64,000 nt of DNA from Roseiarcus sp963833955 (GTDB lineage: Bacteria; Pseudomonadota; Alphaproteobacteria; Rhizobiales; Beijerinckiaceae): positions 1 through 64,000 of the forward strand of contig CAWHZY010000010.1 of assembly GCA_963833955.1 (NCBI GenBank), in the 5' to 3' direction. Shown piece by piece: positions 48,629 through 58,800 of this stretch. Position numbers and translations under genes: made by a program. The notes under the pieces were generated by a model, which saw only the letters and a program-made list of their open reading frames with translations, searched no databases and was not told where the DNA came from. The number at the start of each line of letters is the position of its first letter. Position 1 is the stretch's first letter.

Positions 48629-49666
48629 ATGAGGGCGAAATTTGCCGCCGTATTGGCTTTCGGATGCTGCCTCACCGCTTCAGCCTTCGCCCAAGAGAAT
48701 TTGATGGCGCGCGCAAAGCAGCAGTTTCAACCGATACCGACCACTCCTCCGGAGCTTCCCGGCAACCCCGCGTCGCCGGCCAAGCTCGAGCTTGGCAAGA
48801 TGCTGTATTTCGACCCGCGTCTCTCCGCGAGCCATGTCATCAGCTGCAACTCGTGTCACAATATCGGGCTCGGCGGCGCGGACGCCGAGTCGACCTCAAT
48901 CGGGCACCGCTGGCAGCACGGCGGGCGCAACGCGCCGACCGTGTTCAACGCAGTTTTCAACACGGCGCAGTTCTGGGACGGACGGGCAAAAGACCTCGAG
49001 CAGCAGGCGGGCGGCCCGATGGTCAATCCGGTCGAGATGGCCTCGCCGTCGGCCCATGTGGCGGAACAGCTGAAGGGCACGCCGGGGTATCGCGACGCTT
49101 TCGGCAAGGCCTTTCCGGGCGAGAAGGATCCGATCACGCTCGCCAACGCGCAAAAGGCCATCGCCGTGTTCGAGGCCACGCTGATCACGCCGAACGGACC
49201 GTTCGACAAGTTCCTTCGAGGCGACGCCAATGCGCTTTCAGACCCGCAGAAGCAGGGGCTCGCTCTGTTCATGGACAAGGGTTGCGCCGCCTGCCACGGC
49301 GGCATCAATGTGGGCGGTGGAATGTACGCGCCGTTCGGCGTCATCGAGAAGCCTGGGGCCAGTCTCCTGCCCCCGGAGGATAAGGGGCGCTTCATGGTGA
49401 CGAAGACGCCGAGCGACGAATATGTCTTCAAAGTCCCGACGCTGCGGAACATCGCGCTCACGGCCCCGTATTTTCATACGGGCCAGGCTTGGGATCTGCG
49501 ACAGGCAGTGGCGGTCATGGGGGTCAGCCAGTTGGGCGCTCAGCTGACCGGAGACGAGATCGACAAGATCGTGAGCTTCCTCGACAGTCTGACGGGCGAG
49601 CAACCGCAGGTGACCTATCCCATTCTTCCGCCGAGCGGCCCCGCAACTCCGCAGCCGCAGCCTTAG
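48629..49666 (+). CDS. Di-haem cytochrome c peroxidase
   Basis: Starts MRAKFAAVLAFGCCLTASAFAQ, a signal peptide, behind gggagg. The periplasmic enzyme has two haem motifs, CNSCH (near residue 73) and CAACH (near 220), and reduces hydrogen peroxide with electrons from a c- or b-type donor. FKVPTLRNIALTAPYFHTG is the conserved region near the second haem. About 345 residues. The neighbouring cytochrome b561 is a plausible electron donor. Its stop meets the PhyH gene tail to tail. Confidence 0.88.
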   Translation: MRAKFAAVLAFGCCLTASAFAQENLMARAKQQFQPIPTTPPELPGNPASPAKLELGKMLYFDPRLSASHVISCNSCHNIGLGGADAESTSIGHRWQHGGRNAPTVFNAVFNTAQFWDGRAKDLEQQAGGPMVNPVEMASPSAHVAEQLKGTPGYRDAFGKAFPGEKDPITLANAQKAIAVFEATLITPNGPFDKFLRGDANALSDPQKQGLALFMDKGCAACHGGINVGGGMYAPFGVIEKPGASLLPPEDKGRFMVTKTPSDEYVFKVPTLRNIALTAPYFHTGQAWDLRQAVAVMGVSQLGAQLTGDEIDKIVSFLDSLTGEQPQVTYPILPPSGPATPQPQP

Positions 49667-50859
49667 GTGGTCAGCTTCCGCCTGGCCTGCGCGTCGGCTT
49701 CGCTGACGAACACATCCGGCGGCCAATTCTCCTTGAGCGCCTGGCGCATCAAGTCCTGCTGGGTCTTGGGCGCCATGCCGCCTTTCGGCGGGTCGCGGTC
49801 GAGATTGGTCGGGAAGGAATAGCCCTCGGCTGAAGCCGCGATCGCGTTGTCGGCCTCGGCCGCCGTGATCGCCTGATCGCTCAGAAGATCTTTCAGCGCC
49901 GGATAGAGTTTCAGGCTCATCTTGAGCCGGTCGACGCTTTCCATCGCGCGGCCGAAGGCCGAGGAGACCTGCAACAGATTGGCGATGCGGCGCACGTCCT
50001 TCGAGCGGTTCGTCCCCGCCGCATGGAATAGAGCCGGGTTGAAGAACACCGCGTCGCCCTTGGCGAGCGGCAGCTGGACATGATGCTTGTCGAAATAGTC
50101 GCGAAACTCCGGCCGCGCCGTCGCCATATAGCCGGGCAGATAGCCTTGCGAGAACGGCAGATAGAGCGTCGGGCCCGTCTCGACCGGCATGTCGCAATGG
50201 GCGATCGCGCCCTGCAGCGTCAGCACGGGGGAGAGACGCTGGACGTGGACGGGAAAGCGCTCGATCGTCTCCGCCGACTGGAAACCCAGATGATAGTCGC
50301 GGTGCGCCACCTGCGCCGCGCCGCCCGGGTTGACGACGTTGAGCTGCGACGTGATCTGATAGGAGGGCCCGAGCCAGGCCTCGCTGACCAGCGCGATGAT
50401 TGCGTTGCCGTAATAGGAAGCGAAGACCGCAGGATCGCGCAGGCACAGCTTCTCGAGCGCGTTCCAGATGCGGTCGTTGGCGCCTGGCTTGGCGAAATGA
50501 TCGCCGCCGCCGACGTTGCTCGCGCGCTCTTCCTCGATGATCGCCCAGTAATGCGCGTTGGATCTATCGATCGCGGTCAAGTCGGGGAACGCGTTGCGGA
50601 TGACGATGATGCCGGGGCCGTCCGTAAAGGCGTCGACCCATTCGGCCAGCAATTCCTTGCGCGACTCGGGCGAAGCGGCGGCTTTGCGCGCCTCGAGGCC
50701 GTCGTAGACCAGCACGTTCGACTCGACGTCGCTGGCGAAGGGATAGTCCGCGCGGTTGAGCGAGCGCTCGACTTGGCTCTTGAACTCTTCGAGGTCGCAG
50801 GCATCGGCGGTGAGCCACACCCGGTTGGCTCTCAGGCGTTTGGCGTTGTCGTCCTTCAT
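49663..50859 (-). CDS. Phytanoyl-CoA dioxygenase (PhyH)-like Fe(II)/2-oxoglutarate oxygenase
   Basis: Starts MKDDNAKRLRANRVWLTAD at 50859 with ggagg-type sequence upstream; 398 residues. The facial triad is visible as AHRDYHLGF (HxD) and a distal His in NPALFHAAGTNRSKDVRRI, where the following Arg would bind 2-oxoglutarate. The substrate is unknown. It is divergent from a LacI-family regulator gene, with 98 bp between them, so that protein is its probable regulator. Confidence 0.75.
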   Translation of the reverse strand: MKDDNAKRLRANRVWLTADACDLEEFKSQVERSLNRADYPFASDVESNVLVYDGLEARKAAASPESRKELLAEWVDAFTDGPGIIVIRNAFPDLTAIDRSNAHYWAIIEEERASNVGGGDHFAKPGANDRIWNALEKLCLRDPAVFASYYGNAIIALVSEAWLGPSYQITSQLNVVNPGGAAQVAHRDYHLGFQSAETIERFPVHVQRLSPVLTLQGAIAHCDMPVETGPTLYLPFSQGYLPGYMATARPEFRDYFDKHHVQLPLAKGDAVFFNPALFHAAGTNRSKDVRRIANLLQVSSAFGRAMESVDRLKMSLKLYPALKDLLSDQAITAAEADNAIAASAEGYSFPTNLDRDPPKGGMAPKTQQDLMRQALKENWPPDVFVSEADAQARRKLTT

Positions 50860-50957
50860 GAGCTTTCCTCCGTGCAATTGTTTCTGGGGGTCAGTATAAG
50901 GGCGAAGACCAGCAAGATTATTGCGCCGACCCATCAAAAACCCATCAAGCCGTCGCC

Positions 50958-51997
50958 GTGGCCCACCCGTTTCTCGTCAAGGAAATCGCGCTCCAGGCGG
51001 CCTTAAGCGAGGCGACCGTCGATCGCGTGCTCAACAGGCGCGGCGGCGTGCGCGGGCATACCGCCGAGCGCGTGAAGCAGGCGATCCGCGAATTGCGCGG
51101 GCAGAGCGAGCAAGCCGGACTCACGGGGCGCAAGTTCGTCGTCGACGTCATCATGCAGGCGCCGGACCGCTTCTCCGAGGCGGTGCGGGTTGCGCTCGAA
51201 GATGAGATGCCGACATTGCGGCCTGCGGTGTTTCGCGCGCGCTATCATTTCAGCGAGATCGTGCGCCTTGCCGATCTCGCGGCGCTCATCGACCGGATCG
51301 GCGCGCGCGGAACCCATGGCCTCTTTCTCAAAGCCCCCGACGAGCCGGAGATCGTCTGCCGCGGTTGATCGTGTCGTTGCGCGCGCAATTCCCGTCGTCA
51401 CGCTCGTCACCGATGTGCTCGACAGCCGCCGCGCGGCCTATGTCGGCATGGACAACCGAGCCGCCGGCGAGACGGCCGCCTATCTCATTGGCGAATGGCT
51501 CGGCGGCGCGAAGGCCAAGATTCTGGCGACGTTGAGCAGCAATCGCTTTCGCGGCGAGGAGGAGCGGGAAATCGGATTCCGCCGGGCGCTCAGGACGCGC
51601 TATCCCAATCTCGGCATCGTCGAAGCGAGCGAAGGCCTTGGCATCGACCAGCCGACCGGCGCGCTCGTGCGCAAGGCGCTCGCCGCCAATCCCGACATCG
51701 TCGGCGCCTATTCGATCGGCGGGGGAAACCGCGCCGTGGTCGAGGCGTTTCGCGCGACGGCGCGGACGTGTCGCGTGTTCGTCGGCCACGACCTCGACGC
51801 GGACAATCTTGCGCTATTGCGCGAGCGGAAGATCTCGGCGGTGCTGCATCACGACTTGCGCGCCGATATGCGCGTCGGCGTGTCGCGTCGTCATGCAGGC
51901 GCATCGCGTGTTGCCACAAAGCGCAGCCCCGCCGCCGTCCCAGGTTCAGATCATCACCCCATTCAATTTGCCAGGGACTTATACCAATTCTATATGA
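50958..51997 (+). CDS. LacI-family regulator (two frameshifts; 3' end replaced by repeat)
   Basis: The N-terminal helix-turn-helix is FLVKEIALQAALSEATVDRVLNRRGGVRG, followed by a sugar-binding-type domain (ARAIPVVTLVTDVLDSRRAAYVGMDNRAAGETAAYLIGEWL). The frame slips at 51357 (extra t) and near 51878 (extra g). The repaired end, VQIITPFNLPG, runs straight into repeat copy 2, which supplies the stop, so a few residues may be foreign. The start is uncertain; GTG 50958 is the best guess. Probably regulates the divergent PhyH gene. Confidence 0.7.
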
Positions 51998-52100
51998 GCG
52001 CGACTCATCGCGCTCAAACCCGCGCAACGGCGCGGGCGCGCATTCGCGCATTCGCGCCATAAGGCGATGATCGGTTCCGATCATCGCGTCCTGGTATTAA
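51979..52100. repeat. MITE-like dispersed repeat, copy 2
   Basis: About 122 bp with near-inverted ends (ttataccaa at the left, tggtattaa at the right). It has the same three hairpins as copy 1: 51996-52015, 52019-52036 and 52067-52086. The internal cgcattcgcg motif occurs one and a half times. The 156 bp after it, to the next gene, shows no gene. Confidence 0.85.
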
Positions 52101-52256
52101 AGCCGATCGTCATCGCGAGGAGGCCGAGGGCCGACGCGGTGATCCAGGAGTCGCAGGGCGCGCTACGTTCCCTGGATTGTCTCGCCGCTGCGCTTCTCGC
52201 AATGACGAGGCGGTTCGGTTCCAAACATTTTGCTCTCGTTTGGCGAGCAGCGCTGC

Positions 52257-52814
52257 CTAGGGCCCGCGCCGCCAGATCGTCATCTCGACATTATGCGCTG
52301 GATCGAGGGGCATCGTCCTGGAAAGCTTGAGCCCATGCTGCTCGAGCACGCTCGCGGCGGTCACGCCGGCGTCGCTGGCGGAGAAGACCGAGCGCCCGCC
52401 GGGAAGCCTGACCCCATGCGCGCGCGACAGATGAAAGCCGTCAAAGCCGATCATGAGGAAGAGATCGAACACCACCTGGCCGCCGCCCACGGCGACGATT
52501 CCGCCCTTCGGCAGAATTCGGGCCGCGACTTCTTCCCAAGTTGCGCGACGCGGGTCCCACCACCAGCCGTCCGGGCGCTGCTCAAGGCCCGCCGCCTCAC
52601 GCGAAACGACAAGACGCACGCTCCGGTGGACATTGGGCTCGAGCTCGTGGCTGCGCCGTGCAAATACAACGAGGTCCGCAACCTCTTGCGCCCGCTGGTA
52701 GAGTTCCCAGTCTTTTTCGTTGCGCAGTGAAGTCGGGGTCAGTCCGTCGGCGCCAGCGATCTTGTCGTCGTCCGAGACGATGGCGTAGCCGGTGATGTCA
52801 AGGCCCCCTGGCAT
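52257..52814 (-). CDS. Dihydrofolate reductase-like / RibD C-terminal domain protein
   Basis: A 185-residue protein with the fold order of the RibD C-terminal (DHFR-like) family: an N-terminal strand (DITGYAIVSDDDKIAGADG), a helix with DLVVFARRSHE, and GGIVAVGGGQVVFDLFL, the nucleotide-binding turn. It probably uses NADPH; the substrate is unknown. The frame is intact. No close operon partner. Confidence 0.6.
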   Translation of the reverse strand: MPGGLDITGYAIVSDDDKIAGADGLTPTSLRNEKDWELYQRAQEVADLVVFARRSHELEPNVHRSVRLVVSREAAGLEQRPDGWWWDPRRATWEEVAARILPKGGIVAVGGGQVVFDLFLMIGFDGFHLSRAHGVRLPGGRSVFSASDAGVTAASVLEQHGLKLSRTMPLDPAHNVEMTIWRRGP

Positions 52815-52958
52815 CCTGGCGCCCCTCCTGATCGTGAAGCCGCAGTCGACTTGCGCCCGGCACGAGTTTCAAACGGAAAGGGGGCCGGCTGTCACGCATT
52901 TGTCACGCATATCTCAGACGCTTCGCCAGGTCATCCCTGGCGCGAAAGGTAAGAAATC

Positions 52959-53186
52959 ATGTCTCGCTCACGATTGTCATCGCTTGCGCTCTCGATCGCG
53001 TTCGCGCTTGCCGCCCCGATAGCCGCATCCGCCGATGTCACTCAGCCGGTCCCCCATCACAGGACCGCGCACCATGCATCCACGCAGCAAGCGCACCACT
53101 CGTCGCGCAAACAGCGGCTCAAAATCGAAGGCCTGAGCCGCAATCCAAGGGATTGCGCGAAATACGGTTGCCTCGGCAACAACTAG
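52959..53186 (+). CDS. Small exported His-rich protein
   Basis: A 75-residue protein starting MSRSRLSSLALSIAFALAAPIAASA, a clear signal peptide. The mature part carries three HH pairs (PHHRTAHHAS, QQAHHSS), a basic stretch, and ends NPRDCAKYGCLGNN with two Cys that could form a disulphide. Metal binding is a reasonable guess. I do not recognise a named family. It is convergent with the SRPBCC gene. Confidence 0.55.
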   Translation: MSRSRLSSLALSIAFALAAPIAASADVTQPVPHHRTAHHASTQQAHHSSRKQRLKIEGLSRNPRDCAKYGCLGNN

Positions 53187-53222
53187 CGCCCGCTCGTCCG
53201 GCCCCCCGCTTCGGTTTTCCGC

Positions 53223-53625
53223 TCACGCCGCCAGCGCGTCCAGCGAGCGCTGCATCGCCGCCATCCCCGCTTCGATCGCCCTTCGACAGAAAGCCGCTGG
53301 CGTCGTCCGGCAGGAAGTCCACGGTCCATGCAACCGAGGTTAAGCCGTCCGCGAGCTCAGAGACCTGGAGCGCGGCGTTATAGTGGCGGGTGCGGCCGCC
53401 CTCGGCGGTCCACACGAGTCGCCGCGCCTCATCGTCGAGCGTGACGATTGGCTCGCGCACCACCATGCCGTTGACGAAAGTGACGATGCGCGCGCCCGGT
53501 TCGAGTTTCGTGTCGGTGACGAAGCCGGGGACGAGTCGCGTATGCAGAGCGCCGATGTCTCGGATCGCCGCCCAGACGTCGCTCGCCGGCGCGCGGGTTT
53601 TGAGCTCGGATCGAATCGTCGCCAT
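53223..53625 (-). CDS. SRPBCC (polyketide cyclase-like) protein, one frameshift
   Basis: Starts MATIRSELKTRAPASDVWAAI, the first strand and helix of the START/SRPBCC fold. VTDTKLEPGARIVTFVNGMVVRE and VAWTVDFLPDDASGFLS follow. One extra base near 53289 misreads the last helix; corrected, it is AIEAGMAAMQRSLDALAA-stop at 53223, giving 133 residues. Such proteins bind hydrophobic ligands; no specific role is visible. It lies 3 bp from the VOC gene on the same strand. Confidence 0.75.
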
Positions 53626-53628
53626 CGG

Positions 53629-54002
53629 CTATTTCCCCCCGTAATAGGCTTCGAGCCGATAGCCTTCCGGATCATGAACGAAGGCGGCGTAATAGTGCGG
53701 CCCATAGTCCTTCCGCAGGCCGGGCTTGCCATTGTCGCGCCCGCCATGCGCCATCGCCGCCTTATGGAACGCCACGACGCTCTCGCGGCTCGGCGCGGTG
53801 AAGCAGAAGTGGAGCCCGGACTTGGGATCGTCGGGCACTGGCTGTTCCGCCGCGTTGACCCAGAAGCCGGGGCCTCTTTGCCGTAACCGAGCGACGTCTC
53901 GTCGGCGCTGAGACAGCTCAATCCAAGCGGCTTCAGCGCCGCGTCATAAAACGCTTTGGCCTTCGACATGTCGCGAACGCCGATCGATATGTGATCGAAC
54001 AT
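53629..54002 (-). CDS. Glyoxalase/bleomycin-resistance (VOC) family protein, one frameshift
   Basis: Starts MFDHISIGVRDMSKAKAFYDAALKPLG, the first beta-alpha unit of the VOC fold. After GYGKEAPG one base is missing (near 53870); the next frame gives FWVNAAEQPVPDDPKSGLHFCFTAPSR and ends AAFVHDPEGYRLEAYYGGK with the metal-type Glu. About 124 residues. It overlaps in direction with the SRPBCC gene, probably as a pair, and is divergent from the AraC regulator. Confidence 0.8.
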
Positions 54003-54117
54003 GAATGGTTTCTCCTGATGCAGCCGACAAGCCGGTGAGGCGGTCGTCCTCGGTCGAGGTGGAACCCTAGTTTGGCCTGGCGTTTCACGGCTTGGGGAAA
54101 ATTGCTATCTTCAGCCC

Positions 54118-54990
54118 ATGCAAGGTGCAGTCCGCCCCGTTCGCATTCGTCCGCCCATGCCGCCTGACGAGGCGCTCCTCAAGCGAACGTTGGCGGCCGG
54201 CGACGGCTGGAGCCTGCACGAAATCGTCTGTCGCGCCGGCCCTTCTGACCGGCCTTTCGAGGAGCGGCATGACGGGTTCAGCGTCTCGGCGGTCGTCGGA
54301 GGAAACTTCACCTATCGTTCGGACGCCGGCCACGGGCTGCTCTATCCCGGCGCCTTGCTGCTCGGAAACAATGGCTCATGTTTCGAATGCGGCCACGCGC
54401 ATGGGATTGGCGATCGCTGCATTTCTTTGAATGTTTGTGAGGAGCAGTTCAGCGAGGTCGCCGCGGCCGCGACCTCGACCAGCCGGTTCCGCTTTTCGGC
54501 TCCGAGCCTTTCGCCGTCGCCGAAAGCGCTGCCGATCATTGCGCAGATGGAGGCGCTGTCTTGCGCCCCGTCTTCGCTGCGCTCAGAGGAACTGGCGTTG
54601 CGGATCATCGAGCGCGTCATCGCCCTGATGGCCGGTGATCGACAGACTCCGGCCGCACCCACCGGGCGCGAGACGAGACGGGTGATCGAAGCGATCCGCC
54701 TGGTCGAATCCGACGCCGCGCGACCGCTTGAGCTGAAGGAAATGGCGGCGGTCGCGGGCATGAGCAAGTATCACTTCCTGCGCGTCTTCCGCAGGCTGAC
54801 GGGCATGACGCCGCATCGCTATCTCATCAGCGCCCGGCTGCGGCGCGCCGCGCTCGCGCTGGCGTCGTCCCCCCGACCGGTCATCGCCGTCGCGCTCGAC
54901 GCCGGCTTTGGCGACCTCTCCACCTTCAACAAAACCTTTCGCGCTGTGTTCGGCCTGACCCCGACCCAATATCGCACGTCGCGGCTGTAA
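54118..54990 (+). CDS. AraC-family transcriptional regulator
   Basis: A 290-residue protein. The C-terminal two helix-turn-helix motifs are LELKEMAAVAGMSKYHFLRVFRRLTGMTP and PRPVIAVALDAGFGDLSTFNKTFRAVFG. The N-terminal part (about 1-170) is a cupin-like sensor (GDGWSLHEIVCRAGPSDRPFEERH). Divergent from the VOC/SRPBCC genes, which are its likely targets. Frame intact. Confidence 0.88.
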   Translation: MQGAVRPVRIRPPMPPDEALLKRTLAAGDGWSLHEIVCRAGPSDRPFEERHDGFSVSAVVGGNFTYRSDAGHGLLYPGALLLGNNGSCFECGHAHGIGDRCISLNVCEEQFSEVAAAATSTSRFRFSAPSLSPSPKALPIIAQMEALSCAPSSLRSEELALRIIERVIALMAGDRQTPAAPTGRETRRVIEAIRLVESDAARPLELKEMAAVAGMSKYHFLRVFRRLTGMTPHRYLISARLRRAALALASSPRPVIAVALDAGFGDLSTFNKTFRAVFGLTPTQYRTSRL

Positions 54991-55009
54991 TACGCTGCCG
55001 CCGCGCATT

Positions 55010-55140
55010 CGACCTGCGAGCCCCGCCAGACGAGCGGGTCGCGCGAAGTTGACGGCAGCCGCCACATCGGCGGCTGTCTTGGCCGCGACCGCGTAAGCGC
55101 TCGGCGCGGACGTCCCGGTGTCCACCCAACCGGCGGTCAT
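55010..55140 (-). pseudogene. 5' fragment of an FAD-linked oxidase gene
   Basis: From ATG 55140 the reading PSAYAVAAKTAADVAAAVNFAR matches the start of the FAD-binding (PCMH-type) domain of berberine-bridge-like oxidases. The next residues (PARLAGLAG) no longer match, and the glycine motif expected after NFAR is missing. The rest appears to be lost, with the AraC gene next to it. Confidence 0.4.
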
Positions 55141-55293
55141 CGTTCCAGCCTGTAAACTTCCAATGGCTGAAGGGGTAAACCGGCGCGCGACTGGACGCTA
55201 ATGACAACGACCGCGACTCGCAAAAGCGGACCATCGCGAGCGGCGATCTTGGCGTTGGAAGTCCGGCCGTCTTTGGCGGCGCCTATGCCTTTA

Positions 55294-55334
55294 TTGACAG
55301 AGGCCTCCCGCGCCCTGCATCATAGGTGTACTAA
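55294..55334 (+). promoter_or_regulatory. Promoter and operator-like site before the heterocycle operon
   Basis: TTGACA at 55294-55299, an 18-bp spacer and CATCAT at 55318-55323. It is followed at 55323-55334 by taggtgtactaa, which shares gtactaa with the reverse complement of the dyad at 59461-59474. Its position over the start point fits a repressor such as the cluster's MarR protein. Confidence 0.45.
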
Positions 55335-55338
55335 CGAC

Positions 55339-55857
55339 ATGCCGGATTTCCCGCGCGACGCGGACGCTGGGCCGCATTCTGAGTTGTATCGAGCCCGCTT
55401 GTTTTTATCGGTGAATGGCACGACCCTCGAAGTGCGCCTGTCGCGGACGACGCCCCTACTTTCGTTTCTGCGCAACGACTGCTCCCTCAACGGGCCGAAA
55501 TACGGCTGCGGCCTCGGCGAATGCGGCGCCTGCAGCATCCTTGTCGACGGCAAGCTCGCGAGAAGCTGCGTGCTATCGCTTGCGAATGTCGAAGGGCGGC
55601 GCCTGACGACGCTCGAGGGCTTGGCCGACGGCGACAAGCTTGATCCGGTCCAGCAGGCGTTCGTCGCCTGTGCCGCGACGCAGTGCGGCTATTGTCTCAA
55701 CGGCATGATCATGTCCGCGCACGCCCTCCTCGACGCCAACCCTGATCCGTCCGAAGCCGACATTCGCGAAGCCTTGCGCTTCAATCTTTGCCGCTGCGGC
55801 GCGCATGTCGAGATCATCGCGGCCGTGCGGCTCGCCGCGGCGCTCGCCCGGGTATGA
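55339..55857 (+). CDS. 2Fe-2S subunit of a molybdenum N-heterocycle hydroxylase (NicA-like)
   Basis: A 172-residue protein from ATG 55339. The plant-type cluster is GPKYGCGLGECGACSILVDG followed by RSC; the second cluster has CAATQCGYCLNGMI and NLCRCGAHVEI. This is the small subunit of the xanthine-oxidase family type that uses no FAD subunit and passes electrons to cytochromes, as in nicotinate dehydrogenase NicA or isoquinoline oxidoreductase IorA. The next gene overlaps its stop (ATGA). A frame open to 55201 is not needed. Confidence 0.88.
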   Translation: MPDFPRDADAGPHSELYRARLFLSVNGTTLEVRLSRTTPLLSFLRNDCSLNGPKYGCGLGECGACSILVDGKLARSCVLSLANVEGRRLTTLEGLADGDKLDPVQQAFVACAATQCGYCLNGMIMSAHALLDANPDPSEADIREALRFNLCRCGAHVEIIAAVRLAAALARV

Positions 55858-58800
55858 TGCCGCTTCAGCCGCAGGGCCTGCGACGCGGCGACTATCTCGA
55901 ACCTCTCGGGACGCTTGCGGTGGTCCGGCCCGCGGCGCTGGATGGGCCACTCGATGCGGCGGCGGCAGACGATCTCGAACCCTTCATCCTCGTCCAGGCC
56001 TCCGGCGAAGTGACCGCCTTCAGCGGCCATGTCGATCTCGGCACCGGCATCCGCACGGCGTTAGCGCAGATCGTCGCGGAAGAGCTGGACGTCTCCTTCG
56101 AGCGCGTCGCGATGGTGCTCGGCGACAGCGCAGTCGCGCCCGATCAGGGGCCGACGATCGCCAGCGAGACCATCCAGCTCAGCTCAAAGCCGCTGCGGAG
56201 AGCGGCGGCGCAGGCAAGGCGCTTCCTCGTCGGCCGCGCCGCGACGATCTTCGCGATCGCTGCGGACGCGCTGATCGTCGAGGACGGCGTCGTCCGGCCT
56301 CTGGCGGACGACAATCGCCGCTTGAGCTACGGCGAACTCATCGGCGAGGAGCGCATCAGGCTAAAGCTCGCTGACGATGCGCCGGTCAAGGCGCCGAGCG
56401 CCTATCGCATTGTCGGCGCCTCGCCGCCACGCGTCGACTTGCCGGCCAAGGCGACAGGCGGGCTCGTCTTCGTCCATGACATGCGGACGCCTGGAATGCT
56501 GCACGGCCGCGTGGTGCGTCCGCCGTATGCGGGCTTCGATTCCGGCGACCATGTCGGGCGCTCGCTGGTCCGCGTCGATGAGGCGTCCGTCGCTCGCCTT
56601 CCGGGCGTCGTAGCCACGGTGGTCGTTGCCGATTTCGTCGGCGTCGTCGCGGAGAGGGAGGAGCAGGCCGAGGCTGCGATGCGCGCGCTGAGAGTCGAGT
56701 GGCGCGAAGGGGCGAAGCCGCCGGACCTCGCTGACGTCGCCGCCGCACTGACGCGCAACCCGTCGCAGCCGCGCAAGCTGCTCGACAGGGGCGACGTCGA
56801 CAGCGCCCTCAAGTCGGCTGCCAGGCGGCTCACTCGCTCCTATGTCTGGCCTTACCAGTTGCACGGGTCGATTGGCCCTTCCGCTGCGCTCGCCGACGTA
56901 AGGGACGGCAAGGCGCGGGTCTGGTCCGGCACCCAGAACCCCCTATGGATGCGGCGCGACCTTGCGCTGCTTCTCGACCTTCCGGAAGACGCCGTCGAGG
57001 TGATCCGGATGGAAGCCGCGGGGTGCTATGGGCGCAACGGCGCCGACGACGTCACCGCCGACGCCGCGCTGCTCTCGCGCGCGGTCGGCGGCCCGGTGCG
57101 AGTGCAGCTCACACGCGACCAGGAGCATCAGTGGGAGCCCAAGGGCGCGGGGCAGCTGATGACTGTCGACGGCGGACTCGACGCGAGCGGGGAGGTCGCG
57201 GCCTATGATTTCGCGACGCGTTATCCGTCCAACGCCGCGCCGACGCTGGCGCTGATCCTCACCGGCAAAATTTCGTCGACGCCGGCGGTTACGGACATGG
57301 GCGATCGCACCGCGATCGGCCCCTATGATTTCGTCAACCATCGCGTCGTCGTGCACGACATGGCGCCGATCGCGCGCGCCGCGTGGCTGAGGGGCGTGTC
57401 GTCTCTGCCGAACACCTTCGCCCACGAATCCTATATCGACGAACTGGCGACGGAGGCGTGCGTCGATCCCGTCTCCTACCGGCTGCGCTATCTGAAGGAC
57501 GCCCGGGGGCGAGACCTCGTCGAGCAGGTCGCCGCGCGGGCCAAGTGGACGCCGCATGCGGGGCCGAGAAAGCGCCGCGACGAGACCGGCAATCTCGTTG
57601 GGCAAGGCTTCGCCTATGCCGTTTACGTTCATTCGAAGTTTCCGGGCCTCGCCTCGGCCTGGTCCGCGTGGGCCACGGACGTCGCCGTTGATCCCGGCAC
57701 AGGCGAGGTCTCCCTGACCCGAGTCACGGTCGGGCAGGATTCGGGATTGATGATCAATCCTGAAGGCGTCCGTCACCAGATTCATGGCAACGTCATTCAG
57801 TCCACGAGCCGCGTCCTCAAGGAGGAGGTCACCTTTTCCGATATTGAGGTGACTTCGCGCGACTGGGGAACGTACCCCTTGCTGACCTTTCCCGAGGTCC
57901 CCGCCATCGATGTGCTGATGGTTCCGAGGCCTGAGGAGCAGCCTCTCGGAGTTGGCGAATCCGCGTCGGTGCCGAGCGCGGCGGCCATCGCCAACGCGAT
58001 CTTCGACGCGACCGGAGTGCGCTTCCGCGAACCACCCTTCACGCCCGATCGCATCCTCAAAGGCCTGCGTGAAGCGGGGCTCGCCGAAGAGACGCCCGGG
58101 GCGATGCTTCCCCCTGCGAACGCGGAGGCAGCCGCACGCAGGAAAAAGGCCTGGCTTGTTCCGCTGATCGCGGCGGCGTTCCTGGGATCGCTCGGAATAG
58201 CCACGCTGCCGATTCGCGGCGCGATTGCGCCCGTCGCCCGGCCTGACCCCTCGACATGGTCCGCCACGACGATCGAGCGTGGTCGCGTGCTCGCCAATCT
58301 TGGGGGTTGCATCCATTGCCACGCGGCGGAAGCCGGAGCGGCGCTCCTGGGCGGCCGCGCCGTCCACACTCCCTTCGGCGCGATCTACGCCACGAACATC
58401 ACTCCCGACGAAGCGACAGGCATCGGGACCTGGTCCTATGGCGCCTTCGAGCGCGCGATGCGGGAGGGAATCGGACGCGACGGGCGTCATCTGTTCCCGG
58501 CGTTCCCATACACGTCCTTCGCCAAGGCGAGCGAGGCCGACCTGCAGGCGATCTATGCGTATCTCATGGCTCAGCCCGCGGTCTCGTCCGCGAGCCGCCC
58601 GGCCGAGCTGCGCGCGCCCTTCGGCTTCCGGCCGCTGATGGCTGCGTGGAATACGATGTTTCACCAAGCAAAGCCGTTCGAGGCGCGCTCCGATCGCGAT
58701 GCTGCATGGAATCGCGGCGCCTATCTCGTCGAAGGGCTCGGCCATTGCTCCGCCTGCCACTCGCCTCGCAACGCGCTGAGCGCCGAACTCAAGGGGCCGG

